63,359 bases of DNA from a virus (IMGVR_UViG_3300023179_000108:1-63359); one strand, 5' to 3'; shown: positions 15,010 to 22,911, counted from the stretch's first letter. Notes: generated from the sequence alone by a model not told the origin. Made by a program: numbers and translations.

Positions 15010-15372
15010 ATGAAAAAAGAATTCGTTCCTTACGAACAAGCATTAGAACTTAAAGAACTAGATTTTGATGAACCTTGTTTTGGATGGTACACGTTGGAAG
15101 GTGATGGAGCGAAACCAATGTTTATTTTTGAGCAATGCCTTAAACAAGATATAGGTTTATGTTTAGCCCTAACCTTCTCTCAAGCATTTAGATTTTTTCG
15201 TGAGAAGTATGGATTAGTAGGTTTAATCGAGATTGGTACACAGGAATATTCTTTTTTCATATACGATGAAAAGACAGATAGTCCAAAAGTAACAACTTCC
15301 ATGAATGGTACCTACGAAAAAGCAGAACTTGGATGTCTCAAGAAGTTGATTGAGATGGTAAAAAACAAATAA
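15010..15372 (+). CDS. hypothetical protein, 120 aa
   Basis: Not recognised. MKKEFVPYEQALELKELDFD with FREKYGLVGLI later: the layout resembles short phage proteins seen with a substrate-like pattern (EPCFGWYT), but no function is known. Confidence 0.65.
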   Translation: MKKEFVPYEQALELKELDFDEPCFGWYTLEGDGAKPMFIFEQCLKQDIGLCLALTFSQAFRFFREKYGLVGLIEIGTQEYSFFIYDEKTDSPKVTTSMNGTYEKAELGCLKKLIEMVKNK

Positions 15373-15373
15373 C

Positions 15374-15661
15374 ATGACACAAGAAGAAATACAAGAACGT
15401 AATAAGCAGATTGCGTTGATGCTTAGATTAAAGCTACCTCTTTCAATATCAAAATACTCAGCATTAATTTGTGAGAACAATGGTAACTATCATTCAGATT
15501 GGAACTGGCTTATGGAGGCAATTCAATTTTTACATAAAAACTTTGAAAGTAAAGAAAGGGGTTGGACTTCAATTGAGAGGTATCCGCTTTATACAGATAT
15601 CGAAACTGTTTTTGTTTTAGTATCTGATTTTGCCAGACATTATAACGAAGGAAAACTATGA
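15374..15661 (+). CDS. hypothetical protein, 95 aa
   Basis: Not recognised. Helical; DWNWLMEAIQFLHKNF and WTSIERYPLYTDIETVFVLV. It overlaps the next start (ATGA). Confidence 0.65.
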   Translation: MTQEEIQERNKQIALMLRLKLPLSISKYSALICENNGNYHSDWNWLMEAIQFLHKNFESKERGWTSIERYPLYTDIETVFVLVSDFARHYNEGKL

Positions 15662-15996
15662 AGCACAGTTTATTTGCAATAGACAACTACCTGTTGGTGG
15701 TAGATGACTCAGAGATTAAAGAAGGGGATAAAGTACTATACAATGATTTAGATATTTTAACTACAGACAAGTTTGATTCTTGGTTTACAAAATGGGATTT
15801 TGTGGAGAAAAGCATTCCTCCTGTCAAGTATATCAATAATTGCAAAAAAATCATTGCTCACCTCCCTCTCAATGGAGCACCAGTTCTTGATGGTGTTCCA
15901 CTACTTCCACCACTTCCACAAGAAGACGATAAAGAGAAGTATAAGTACACAGAGGAGGATTTAGTTAGGGCGTTGTGGAAAGTTGGGAATCTGTAA
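15658..15996 (+). CDS. hypothetical protein, 112 aa, apparently frameshifted at its 3' end
   Basis: Contains KIIAHLPLNGAPVLDGVPLL, a block I recall from Bacteroidetes phage proteins of unknown function. The frame stops at 15994-15996, but the -1 frame continues for 26 codons to 16073, ending NGVIIIQSKQTI. That tail matches the end of the 16641 protein (NGVIIIQSEQ), so the native protein was probably about 137 residues. Confidence 0.65.
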   Translation: MKHSLFAIDNYLLVVDDSEIKEGDKVLYNDLDILTTDKFDSWFTKWDFVEKSIPPVKYINNCKKIIAHLPLNGAPVLDGVPLLPPLPQEDDKEKYKYTEEDLVRALWKVGNL

Positions 15997-16073
15997 GTGA
16001 TTATATAACTTCTATAGAACAAAGTTATTTTCCAAACGGTGTTATCATCATTCAATCAAAACAAACAATATGA
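15993..16073 (+). pseudogene. out-of-frame C-terminal tail of the 15658 gene
   Basis: Reads VSDYITSIEQSYFPNG then VIIIQSKQTI and stops at TGA 16071-16073, overlapping the next ATG at 16070 in the ATGA manner usual here. Either a single-base indel or a programmed shift; no classical slippery heptamer is visible. Confidence 0.6.
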
Positions 16074-16441
16074 AACTAATAAACAAAGATGTACATGAAC
16101 ATTGTTGTTCATTGGAACTATTACAACTACTCTATGACAAAGGAATGAGGTATCGTGAATGGGGAGAGGGTACATTAACATATAATTCATTAGCGGAAAA
16201 GAAGTTCAATGAGGGTGATGTTTCATACCTAAAGGATACAGTCACACATCAAATTGTTCTTGAGTGGTTAAGAGTTAATCATGGTATTTGGATTTCAGTT
16301 TCTTTAGATTTATCAAATACTCAATTATTTGATTTTGAAATTCAAAAAGAACATTGGCTACATCTTGAAACAGGACTTTATGACACACCGCAAGAAGCGA
16401 CAGAAGTTGGAATAATGTATGTTTTAAATAATTTGATATGA
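16070..16441 (+). CDS. hypothetical protein, 123 aa
   Basis: MRYREWGEGTLTYNSLAEKK and GLYDTPQEATEVGIMYVL: the layout of a phage protein family of unknown function common in Bacteroidetes phages. Its start overlaps the tail of the broken upstream frame. Confidence 0.65.
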   Translation: MKLINKDVHEHCCSLELLQLLYDKGMRYREWGEGTLTYNSLAEKKFNEGDVSYLKDTVTHQIVLEWLRVNHGIWISVSLDLSNTQLFDFEIQKEHWLHLETGLYDTPQEATEVGIMYVLNNLI

Positions 16442-16451
16442 CAATAAAAGA

Positions 16452-16628
16452 ATGAAACGCAACAAAATGAAAAGAAAACTTAATCAAATATTAAATAGTT
16501 TTACAGCTATTTTAACTGGACTTACTATGTCTTCTCTTTGGATAACAAATAATGATAATTGGAAAATATACCTACCATTAATTTTTATTTGTATAGGACT
16601 TAGAAACGCAATAGATGACGCTGAATAA
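16452..16628 (+). CDS. small membrane protein, 58 aa
   Basis: Basic start (MKRNKMKRKLNQ), then two hydrophobic stretches (FTAILTGLTMSSLWI and IYLPLIFICIGL). Start 16452 or the in-frame ATG 16467. Function unknown. Confidence 0.6.
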   Translation: MKRNKMKRKLNQILNSFTAILTGLTMSSLWITNNDNWKIYLPLIFICIGLRNAIDDAE

Positions 16629-16640
16629 AATACAAACATT

Positions 16641-16886
16641 ATGAAAGGAGTATACCTCACAGAGGAAGGAAAGAAAGCTATTGAAGCTAAGATAGTTGAA
16701 CTTGAAAGGTTCAACTTTGAATTGGAAGATGAAAAGCTAAATGGTAATTTGGAAGGGAATGTTTATTGTTTAAAAGAAATCCTATCCTCAGCAACAATAC
16801 TTCCTGTCGAAAAGGGATATTTTGAGTTTTATTATAATATAGAAGAATATCCAAATGGAGTAATCATCATCCAATCAGAACAATAA
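16641..16886 (+). CDS. hypothetical protein, 81 aa
   Basis: N-terminal YLTEEGKKAIEAKIVELE is a helix pattern; the C-terminus NGVIIIQSEQ matches the out-of-frame tail after 15996, so these two genes share a 3' module. Confidence 0.65.
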   Translation: MKGVYLTEEGKKAIEAKIVELERFNFELEDEKLNGNLEGNVYCLKEILSSATILPVEKGYFEFYYNIEEYPNGVIIIQSEQ

Positions 16887-16913
16887 CATGTCACCCAAGG
16901 AAATAGAAAAACT

Positions 16914-17186
16914 ATGACACAAAAGAAAATAGATGCAACAGATGCTCCTCTTGAAGGAGCCATTGAATGGTTCTGGAAACAACTGCCAGAGATTCTACCA
17001 TATACAGTTGATACAGAAACTGCTATTGATTTACTAGACGCTTACGAACGTGCTAAACAAACTCAAAAGCACATGGTGATGCATGCGTACAATTATGGAT
17101 GGGATGATGGGCATTTTGATGTAAAAGGAAGCGAGGAAGATGATGCTGATGAGAAATTTTACAATACGTTTTATGGAAAGCAATAA
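16914..17186 (+). CDS. small helical protein of a local paralogue family, 90 aa
   Basis: GAIEWFWKQLPEIL, YERAKQTQKHMVMHAYNYG, ending EKFYNTFYGKQ. The same arrangement (TAVxW start, KAKxMEKEQI middle, YYNETYG end) is found at 17173, 17387, 27887 and in part at 20789. Function unknown; I recall many copies of this family in Bacteroidetes phages. Confidence 0.7.
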   Translation: MTQKKIDATDAPLEGAIEWFWKQLPEILPYTVDTETAIDLLDAYERAKQTQKHMVMHAYNYGWDDGHFDVKGSEEDDADEKFYNTFYGKQ

Positions 17187-17433
17187 ACAACAGACCGCAG
17201 TTGATTGGTTGTTTCTTATGTTAAACAATCCAAATAGAGACCAAGAGTTTGCTCATAAGTTATTACAAAAGGCTAAAGAAATAGAGAAAGAGCAGATAAT
17301 GAGAGCGTTTGCATTAGGTAAAGCGGAAGTTTTAATGTATGAAATTGGAAATAGAAAAGACGGAGAAGATTATTATAATGAAACACATGGAAAACAACAA
17401 GCAACAAACAGCAATACAAAGTTTTTGGGATAA
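17173..17433 (+). CDS. paralogue family member, 86 aa
   Basis: Start at 17173 (MESNKQQTAVDWLFLML), overlapping the previous stop by 14 nt. KAKEIEKEQIMRAFALGKAE and DYYNETHGKQQ match the family pattern. Confidence 0.7.
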   Translation: MESNKQQTAVDWLFLMLNNPNRDQEFAHKLLQKAKEIEKEQIMRAFALGKAEVLMYEIGNRKDGEDYYNETHGKQQATNSNTKFLG

Positions 17434-17635
17434 AATAGCATTGCAATTATCTATTGCACAAATTAACGAGTTCCTACCTGAATTTGAAAAAGCCAAAGAA
17501 ATGCATAAAGAGCAGATAGAAAACGCTTGGGATAGGGGACAGTATATCGGTGAAACTTTTCCGCAAAGAAATATTGAGCCAGAGTACGAAAACAATTCAG
17601 AGGAGTACTACAACAAAACATATAGAAAAGAATAA
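17387..17635 (+). CDS. paralogue family member, 82 aa
   Basis: Start at 17387 (MENNKQQTAIQSFWDKIAL), overlapping the previous gene. KAKEMHKEQIENAWDRGQYI and EEYYNKTYRKE complete the family pattern. Third tandem copy. Confidence 0.7.
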   Translation: MENNKQQTAIQSFWDKIALQLSIAQINEFLPEFEKAKEMHKEQIENAWDRGQYIGETFPQRNIEPEYENNSEEYYNKTYRKE

Positions 17636-17638
17636 AAA

Positions 17639-17662
17639 GGCAAAATAATTTTTTTATATTTA
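17639..17662 (+). promoter_or_regulatory. early-type promoter
   Basis: GGCAAAATAATTTTTTTATA then TTTA, upstream of the 17682 gene. Confidence 0.6.
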
Positions 17663-17681
17663 TACATATAATAACTAAAAA

Positions 17682-17870
17682 ATGCCAATCATTACCAAGG
17701 ATCAGTCTCAAGACAAAGCTAGTAATCGTTTAGACAGGAATTTAAACAAAAAGAAAAAACAAAAACCATTAGGTGAAGAAGAATGGAGTGAACTAACAAA
17801 TAGAGGAGCTAGTTTAGCTGAGCAATTTGAATGGCTTAAAATTAAAAAACAAAAGGATGATTATAAATAA
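17682..17870 (+). CDS. basic hypothetical protein, 62 aa
   Basis: Lys-rich and hydrophilic (RNLNKKKKQKPLGEEEW). Not recognised. It is the first gene of a promoter unit. Confidence 0.6.
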   Translation: MPIITKDQSQDKASNRLDRNLNKKKKQKPLGEEEWSELTNRGASLAEQFEWLKIKKQKDDYK

Positions 17871-17880
17871 TGCTGAGTTA

Positions 17881-18054
17881 ATGTATAAAGCATTTTTAAT
17901 TGAAGCCACAACTAAACTACTTGTATTGAAAGGAATCACCGATTGGGAAAAATTAGTTAAAGAAATTGATGAACAATACCAACCAATCACAGAAGAAGAA
18001 ATGGAAGTATTTAGTGAAGCTATTATATATGCTAGATGTGCTATATTAAACTAA
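17881..18054 (+). CDS. hypothetical protein, 57 aa
   Basis: Start at 17881 after GAGTTA; an in-frame ATG at 17857 overlaps the upstream stop. Helical: YKAFLIEATTKLLVLKG, then acidic QPITEEEMEVFSEAI. Confidence 0.55.
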   Translation: MYKAFLIEATTKLLVLKGITDWEKLVKEIDEQYQPITEEEMEVFSEAIIYARCAILN

Positions 18055-18060
18055 AAAGTT

Positions 18061-18255
18061 ATGAATAAAACAAAATGGTATTGGTGGTTTCCTCTTTTAG
18101 GATTGTTCTTTATAGAAGAAATTACAGGGTGGGTTTGGGATAGTAAACTAGAAGAACAAAAACAAAGAATATCATATTATTCTTCTATATGGGCTCTACA
18201 CCTAATAAGTACTTCTATAGTTATGATGATATTTATTTTAGTGATAAAATCTTAA
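18061..18255 (+). CDS. small membrane protein, 64 aa
   Basis: Trp-rich start (TKWYWWFPLLGLFFIEEITG) and a C-terminal membrane helix (LISTSIVMMIFILVIKS). Function unknown. Confidence 0.65.
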   Translation: MNKTKWYWWFPLLGLFFIEEITGWVWDSKLEEQKQRISYYSSIWALHLISTSIVMMIFILVIKS

Positions 18256-18266
18256 AATAATATAAT

Positions 18267-18740
18267 ATGGCTGCTACTATCTTAAAAGGTTTTCACTATT
18301 CTTTTGGGATAGCCCCTAAAATATACACTACACCAACTACCATTTCTAAGCAAATAACATTCACTGACAGTTGTAGATATAATCTTAATTCTGATGATCA
18401 ATTAGATATAAATAAGTTATTTGGTATTGGTTATTTTCCATCACATCATCATAATAGTGTTAGGTTTGGATGGAGATATGATTTAAATCAAGACAAAATA
18501 GAAGTATTAGCTTATTGGTATGAAGATAAAGTAAGAAAAAATATGTCTTTATTTTTTGCTAATATAGGGAAAAAATATGAATATGATATTCATGCAATGA
18601 AAAGTTCTCATATTTTAAGTGTTAAAAAAACAGTTGGTTATACTGTATTTGTTCCAAGTAAACGTTATGGTTTTTCTCTTAATCCATATTTTGGGGGTAA
18701 TAGACGAGCACCTCACACTATGAAAATACTTATTGATTAA
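18267..18740 (+). CDS. hypothetical protein, 157 aa
   Basis: Beta-rich; HHHNSVRFGWRYDLNQDKIE then GYTVFVPSKRYGFSLNPYFG, ending in a jelly-roll-like pattern. Not recognised; the alternation suits a small beta-sandwich. Confidence 0.65.
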   Translation: MAATILKGFHYSFGIAPKIYTTPTTISKQITFTDSCRYNLNSDDQLDINKLFGIGYFPSHHHNSVRFGWRYDLNQDKIEVLAYWYEDKVRKNMSLFFANIGKKYEYDIHAMKSSHILSVKKTVGYTVFVPSKRYGFSLNPYFGGNRRAPHTMKILID

Positions 18741-18743
18741 AGA

Positions 18744-18768
18744 GGCAAAATAAAAGTCTTATATTTAG
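18744..18768 (+). promoter_or_regulatory. early-type promoter for the DUF932 gene
   Basis: GGCAAAATAAAAGTCTTATA then TTTAG. Confidence 0.62.
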
Positions 18769-18790
18769 TTTATAATTAAAAATAAATGTT

Positions 18791-19570
18791 ATGAACACAA
18801 ACAGAATGATGACAAATCACAGTTACACACTTGATGAGATTAAGCATCTCGCTCCATCTGTTTTTACAGAGCAAAAAGCACCTCACCTAACAGACAAGTA
18901 CATTCAAACTCCAACATCACGTGTTGTTGAAGATTTGATGCGTTTGGGGTGGCAAGTAACTAAAGCTCAAGAAATTAAAGCTCGCAAAGGTAAAGGATTT
19001 CAAAAACACATGGTTGTGTTTCGCAACCCAGACATTATGATTAGAGGTAATAATGGAGACGATTCATTCCCTCAAATTCTACTTACCAATTCACATGATG
19101 GTAAATCAGCATTTAATTTTAGAGTAGGTATTTTTCGTTTAGTATGCTCAAATGGATTAGTTGTTAGTGATGCTGATTTTAATAATGTTTCTATTAAACA
19201 TATTAATTATACTTTTGAATCACTCCAGGAAAAAATAAATGGTGTGATTGAAAAGTTACCTGGTTTAGTTCAAAAAATTAACTTGTTTAAGAGTAAAGAA
19301 TTGACTCAAGAACAAATGGTTGATTTTGCAACTAAAGCTGCTACACTTAGAAATAAGCAAGTAGTGAATGCTATGGATTTACTTAATGCTACTCGAGAAC
19401 AAGATAATGGAAATGATTTGTGGGTAGTATTTAATCGAGTTCAAGAAAAAATACTTGGTGGTGGTTACAGTTATGGTAGAAAAAATCGTAAAGCACGTTC
19501 AATTACAAACTTTCAACAAGATATTAAAATAAATGAACAATTATTTGAATTAGCTGAAGCTTATCTTTAA
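18791..19570 (+). CDS. DUF932-family protein
   Basis: 259 residues. TPTSRVVEDLMRLGWQVTKA, the FRNPDIMIRG strand, LTNSHDGKSAFNFRVGIFRL and VCSNGLV are the recognisable DUF932 blocks (proteins of phages and plasmids, function unproven, sometimes placed near anti-restriction genes). The C-terminal helical part ends with NEQLFELAEAYL. The protein is complete for the family and has its own promoter. Confidence 0.85.
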   Translation: MNTNRMMTNHSYTLDEIKHLAPSVFTEQKAPHLTDKYIQTPTSRVVEDLMRLGWQVTKAQEIKARKGKGFQKHMVVFRNPDIMIRGNNGDDSFPQILLTNSHDGKSAFNFRVGIFRLVCSNGLVVSDADFNNVSIKHINYTFESLQEKINGVIEKLPGLVQKINLFKSKELTQEQMVDFATKAATLRNKQVVNAMDLLNATREQDNGNDLWVVFNRVQEKILGGGYSYGRKNRKARSITNFQQDIKINEQLFELAEAYL

Positions 19571-19576
19571 TTTTTA

Positions 19577-19612
19577 AAGGTGGGGGTGTGAATAGCCCTC
19601 ACCTTACATTTG
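19577..19612 (+). promoter_or_regulatory. hairpin followed by a -7 box (TACATTTG)
   Basis: AAGGTGGGGGT...AGCCCTCACCTT hairpin (19577-19605) ends directly in TACATTTG, a perfect TAnnTTTG box, with no GGCAAAAT element. It may terminate DUF932 transcription and start the next gene. Confidence 0.55.
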
Positions 19613-19618
19613 TACCTT

Positions 19619-19909
19619 ATGGAAAGTAAAGATGAAATACATATAGGGTTTAATTCTTATTTGAATGTTCAAACATCAAAAATAATTTCATTAGATGAAA
19701 GATTAATTTTAATGGTTGAAGATCAAAAATCAATTGAATTAAAAATTAAAATTGAAGCTGACTTTAATACTATACCTGAAGAATATCATGAAATATTTTT
19801 AAATATGATAACTTCTAAATATTACAATAAAGTATCATTCAGTGATAATCTATTTTCACAATGTTGTAAACCAAAACGTAAGTGGTATGAATTTTGGAAG
19901 GCAAGATAA
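19619..19909 (+). CDS. hypothetical protein, 96 aa
   Basis: Start 19619 (MESKDEIHIGFNSYL), just after the TACATTTG box; the frame is open from 19610. Strand-rich then basic tail (KPKRKWYEFWKAR). Not recognised. A leader this short is unusual. Confidence 0.6.
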   Translation: MESKDEIHIGFNSYLNVQTSKIISLDERLILMVEDQKSIELKIKIEADFNTIPEEYHEIFLNMITSKYYNKVSFSDNLFSQCCKPKRKWYEFWKAR

Positions 19910-19923
19910 TTATTTTATCTTTA
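19900..19923 (+). promoter_or_regulatory. early-type promoter (variant)
   Basis: GGCAAGATAATTATTTTATC then TTTA; overlaps the end of the 19619 gene. Confidence 0.5.
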
Positions 19924-19942
19924 ATTCATAAAAATAAAAGTT

Positions 19943-20269
19943 ATGATTACTTACAATTTAGAAGCAGTTAAACCTAAACTAATTGATTGGGTGAAAAGTA
20001 ATGTATCCGATTTTTGTAGTGATATGTTTAAAGAAATTCAACATGCTGCTGGACATAAATCACCAGATGATGTTGAAATGTTTTTAGGTCAAATAAGAGA
20101 AGCTGAAAAACTATCAGTAGATTATACTAAAATAATCAATGAAGCACAAACATTAGCTGATATACTCAAAATAGCTGATGAAGATGTTATGTGTAATGTT
20201 TTTTATGAAAGAGAAGATGAAATTATAACTATTATTTTGGGTGTTAAAATAGAACAAGTATATTTATAG
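19943..20269 (+). CDS. hypothetical protein, 108 aa
   Basis: Helical; DWVKSNVSDFCSDMFKEIQH and AQTLADILKIADEDVMCNVF. Not recognised. Confidence 0.65.
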   Translation: MITYNLEAVKPKLIDWVKSNVSDFCSDMFKEIQHAAGHKSPDDVEMFLGQIREAEKLSVDYTKIINEAQTLADILKIADEDVMCNVFYEREDEIITIILGVKIEQVYL

Positions 20270-20285
20270 CAAAAAATAAAATAAA

Positions 20286-20600
20286 ATGACCGCTGTAGAC
20301 TTTATCAAAGCAATTATCAATGCACAGCACGGATGGGCTGTAGCCGATCAGTTTGAATCTACTTATGAAAATCCATCTCCAAGTAATTTTAGTGAACGAA
20401 ATCAAGAAGCACTTGATTCAATTAAAGAAACTATCGAAGATTTATTTGATAGTAATCTTTTAAGTGAAGGATTAATAGATGAATTAAATTATTATCTTGA
20501 CTGTATGGATGGACTTATTGATGAAGAAGAAGTAGATGATAACTATGATGATGGATTTGAAGATTATGATTATGATAAAGGTTTATTTGATGTTGATTAA
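20286..20600 (+). CDS. hypothetical protein with very acidic tail, 104 aa
   Basis: Start TAVDFIKAIINAQHGWAVAD; helical to residue 75, then a tail made mostly of Asp, Glu and Tyr. Such tails can mimic DNA or bind basic proteins, but that is only a possibility. Its stop overlaps the next ATG. Confidence 0.65.
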   Translation: MTAVDFIKAIINAQHGWAVADQFESTYENPSPSNFSERNQEALDSIKETIEDLFDSNLLSEGLIDELNYYLDCMDGLIDEEEVDDNYDDGFEDYDYDKGLFDVD

Positions 20601-20761
20601 TGGAACGGTTATTTAGAGCTTTATTTAAAACCATTATAGCTATTTTTATTTTAATGGTTATCATTGAATATGGTGATAATATAGTGTATTTTTATGAAAA
20701 ACACCCATGGATGTTAATAGCGACTATATTTTTCTTGTACTATTATTATTTTTCAAAATAG
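20600..20761 (+). CDS. small membrane protein, 53 aa
   Basis: MERLFRALFKTIIAIFILMV then IIEYGDNIVYFYEKHPWMLI: two membrane helices separated by a short polar loop. Its TAG overlaps the GGCAAAATAA of the next promoter. Confidence 0.6.
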   Translation: MERLFRALFKTIIAIFILMVIIEYGDNIVYFYEKHPWMLIATIFFLYYYYFSK

Positions 20762-20784
20762 GCAAAATAAGATTTTTATATTCA
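20761..20784 (+). promoter_or_regulatory. early-type promoter
   Basis: GGCAAAATAAGATTTTTATA then TTCA, just ahead of the 20789 ATG, giving a very short leader. Confidence 0.55.
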
Positions 20785-20788
20785 TGTT

Positions 20789-21016
20789 ATGAAAAAAACA
20801 GCAGTACAAGAAGTAATTGATTATATTGAAAGTTCAACAAAGATAAAGTTTAAAGATACAAGTAAGGAATTATTTAACGATAAACACAAGTATCAAATAA
20901 CTGAAGCTATTGAACATGTACTTGCTGGTTTTATCACTAATGACTATCTTAGACATAAAATAGCTGAAAAATATTACAATGAAGTTTATGGTAATAATAA
21001 AAATAGTGAAGAATAA
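20789..21016 (+). CDS. probable paralogue family member, 75 aa
   Basis: Starts KKTAVQEVIDYIESS and ends AEKYYNEVYGNNKNSEE, sharing the TAV start and YYNEVYG end with the 16914-17387 genes but with a different centre (KYQITEAIEHVLAGF). Confidence 0.65.
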   Translation: MKKTAVQEVIDYIESSTKIKFKDTSKELFNDKHKYQITEAIEHVLAGFITNDYLRHKIAEKYYNEVYGNNKNSEE

Positions 21017-21031
21017 TTTAAAAAATAAGTC

Positions 21032-21250
21032 ATGAAATATCTTGTAACAACATTTATAGTACTCCTACTAGGAGTAGTTATGTATGGTTTGTATTCGTTT
21101 ATGTATTTAGAATTGAATCCACTTAAGTGGGAAGATGATGTTCGTAAATCTATTAGTTTTGGTTGGTTTAGTTTGTCAATGTTAATTGTTATTGTTAGAT
21201 CAATGACTAAAAAAGATAAAACTGATCCATATGGAAGAAAATATATCTAG
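21032..21250 (+). CDS. small membrane protein, 72 aa
   Basis: Two membrane helices (LVTTFIVLLLGVVMYGLYSF and FGWFSLSMLIVIVRSM), Lys-rich end. Overlaps the next gene by 20 nt. Confidence 0.65.
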   Translation: MKYLVTTFIVLLLGVVMYGLYSFMYLELNPLKWEDDVRKSISFGWFSLSMLIVIVRSMTKKDKTDPYGRKYI

Positions 21251-21434
21251 GTGGGATGAATTAGAGAATAAATTAGATGTTTGTTCATTTGTTGCTTTTA
21301 ATAGAAGTAATAAATGGTCATATAAGATTTATTCTATATCAAATGATGAAATATTTGAGCAGAAAAGCGGTTATGCTACAAAAAATGATGCTAAAAAAGC
21401 ATGTTTAGATAAGTTAATTGAATTGGCAAAGTAA
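21231..21434 (+). CDS. hypothetical protein, 67 aa
   Basis: Compact alpha/beta protein (CSFVAFNRSNKWSYKIYSIS, then KNDAKKACLDKLIELAK). Its end overlaps a variant promoter. Confidence 0.6.
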   Translation: MEENISRWDELENKLDVCSFVAFNRSNKWSYKIYSISNDEIFEQKSGYATKNDAKKACLDKLIELAK

Positions 21435-21449
21435 TTTTATTATTTTTAC
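21425..21449 (+). promoter_or_regulatory. early-type promoter (variant)
   Basis: GGCAAAGTAATTTTATTATT then TTTAC, overlapping the 21231 stop. Confidence 0.5.
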
Positions 21450-21467
21450 TTCATAAAATTAAAAGTT

Positions 21468-22103
21468 ATGAAAGTAATAGAGAAACCATGGTACTATGGT
21501 TCATATTTAGCCTATGAAGACATTGAAGATGAGTTTATACCTACTGAACGAGGAGTAAGGGTATTACCTGCTCCATTCTTCTATGATAAAAAGATATTTT
21601 TCACTTTACATAAACAATACCAACCAGGCGAAAAACAATCATTCCCAAATGGTGGTTATGAAGTCATAGACATGACTGGTGGTATTAGAAATTATGACTT
21701 AGATCAAATCATTATTCACCCAGCAGTATTGAAACATAAAAAGATGCTGGAGAAAATGAAACGTAGAACTGAAAAAACTCAAAAGCAAATTGATCGAGAA
21801 TTAAGAAAACGTAATCGCGAAGCTAAGAAACAAAATAAAACAGGCAAACGAGGCAGACCAGCACTTAATTCAGAAGAAAAAGCAAAACGAGAAATAGCTA
21901 AAGCAGAAAGTAAAACACGTTCAGGTGGTAAACGAGGTAGACCCAAATCAAATACACCTAAACCAATCACTGAAAAAACAAATACAGGTAAACGAGGTAG
22001 ACCAGCATTAAGTGAAGAAGCAAAACGTCAACGTGAATTAGCTAAATTAGCAACTAAGGTTAGAAGTGGTGGTAAACGAGGTAGACCTAAGAAGGCAAAA
22101 TAA
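21468..22103 (+). CDS. AT-hook protein with four GKRGRP motifs
   Basis: 211 residues. An N-terminal domain (1-85, not recognised; YYGSYLAYEDIEDEFIP) leads through a basic coiled coil (100-125) to four GKRGRP cores in the C-terminal half. Each GRP core is an AT-hook that can enter the minor groove of AT-rich DNA. The hooks alternate with SEEAKRQRELAKLATK-type helices. Likely a DNA-binding or nucleoid-type protein made early; the target (host or phage DNA) is unknown. Confidence 0.8.
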   Translation: MKVIEKPWYYGSYLAYEDIEDEFIPTERGVRVLPAPFFYDKKIFFTLHKQYQPGEKQSFPNGGYEVIDMTGGIRNYDLDQIIIHPAVLKHKKMLEKMKRRTEKTQKQIDRELRKRNREAKKQNKTGKRGRPALNSEEKAKREIAKAESKTRSGGKRGRPKSNTPKPITEKTNTGKRGRPALSEEAKRQRELAKLATKVRSGGKRGRPKKAK

Positions 22104-22118
22104 AAGTCTTATATTTAT
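22094..22118 (+). promoter_or_regulatory. early-type promoter
   Basis: GGCAAAATAAAAGTCTTATA then TTTAT; overlaps the last codons of the AT-hook gene. Confidence 0.62.
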
Positions 22119-22132
22119 TAAAATTAATAGTT

Positions 22133-22342
22133 ATGAAAAATAAAGTTTGGCACAAAATCACTATTGCTACAGAGGAACAGAATGTAGAAATACACCCAAC
22201 AGACACGTATGATGGTATCATAGTGGTGACTAAAGAGCTGGATGATAAGACAGAAAGTCCACGAATGTATCTGAATGAAGATGAAATGGAAATGCTTATT
22301 CTTAAGATGAGAGAGATGATGAATTCTGTTAAAGCAAAATAA
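22133..22342 (+). CDS. hypothetical protein, 69 aa
   Basis: Short beta/alpha protein (VWHKITIATEEQNVEIHPTD, ending MEMLILKMREMMNSVKAK). Not recognised. Confidence 0.65.
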   Translation: MKNKVWHKITIATEEQNVEIHPTDTYDGIIVVTKELDDKTESPRMYLNEDEMEMLILKMREMMNSVKAK

Positions 22343-22562
22343 AAAATTAGGTTGATCGGGGAAGGAAGAGACTTATAAACCCTGTCGATGGGTGGGTAGG
22401 GCCTTCGGAGTTGAAATCGTCAAAGTAAAGCCAATCATAAAAGTAGATGTCCACGCAACCATCTTCTACTTTCCTAATTCTCAGTGTTCCCAGAGATTAA
22501 ACGGGGGCTATTGACGACTGGAGATTAGTCGTAGGTTCACGATGCAAGAGAAATCGTAGGTT
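22343..22562 (+). ncRNA. structured non-coding region upstream of a tRNA-like element
   Basis: 220 nt without a credible gene. Less AT-rich than its surroundings and rich in inverted repeats, e.g. AAAGTAGATG with CATCTTCTACTTT (22440-22475) and ACGACT-GGAGATT-AGTCGT (22515-22533). It shares TAGGTTGAT with the leader of the tRNA-like element at 26564 (near 26490). Could be further degenerate tRNA-like material or a processed leader RNA. Confidence 0.4.
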
Positions 22563-22699
22563 AGTCAGGTGGCGGAATTGGTAGACGCAAATAGGGTGTG
22601 TAAGTGTGAATCTAATCCGAGAGGTAGTCGCTCGGACAATAAAGCACTCGATTGATGAAGTGACTTGTCATCATACAGGTTCGAATCCTGTCCTGACTG
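22563..22699 (+). ncRNA. tRNA-like element with enlarged anticodon region (137 nt)
   Basis: Acceptor AGTCAGG/CCTGACT, Leu-type D arm GCG-GAATTGGTAGA-CGC, T arm ACAGG-TTCGAAT-CCTGT. Between them GGGTGT can pair with GCACTC in place of an anticodon stem, but encloses 44 nt including a CCGAG...CTCGG hairpin; a second hairpin TGATGA...TCATCA sits where a long variable arm would be. No anticodon can be named. Confidence 0.6.
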
Positions 22700-22714
22700 A
22701 TAAAAAAATAATAT

Positions 22715-22786
22715 ATGACAGAACTTGAGTATATACAGAAAAAACTGAATGTCATAAAAAAACTACGGAAGAACAACAAACCCTAA
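22715..22786 (+). CDS. micro-ORF, 23 aa
   Basis: MTELEYIQKKLNVIKKLRKN, right after the tRNA-like 3' end. Basic helix; coding status uncertain. Confidence 0.35.
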   Translation: MTELEYIQKKLNVIKKLRKNNKP

Positions 22787-22789
22787 ATT

Positions 22790-22882
22790 ATGAATAAAAA
22801 AATAAAAGAAACTATTTTATTAATAGGTGCAGCCTTAGTTTGGTCATTAATATTGTATCTCCTATTTAAATTAATTCAATAA
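22790..22882 (+). CDS. micro membrane protein, 30 aa
   Basis: A single membrane helix, ETILLIGAALVWSLILYLLF, flanked by Lys. Plausible but short. Confidence 0.45.
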   Translation: MNKKIKETILLIGAALVWSLILYLLFKLIQ

Positions 22883-22911
22883 AAACACAATGAAAAAAGT
22901 AAAATTAGAAC

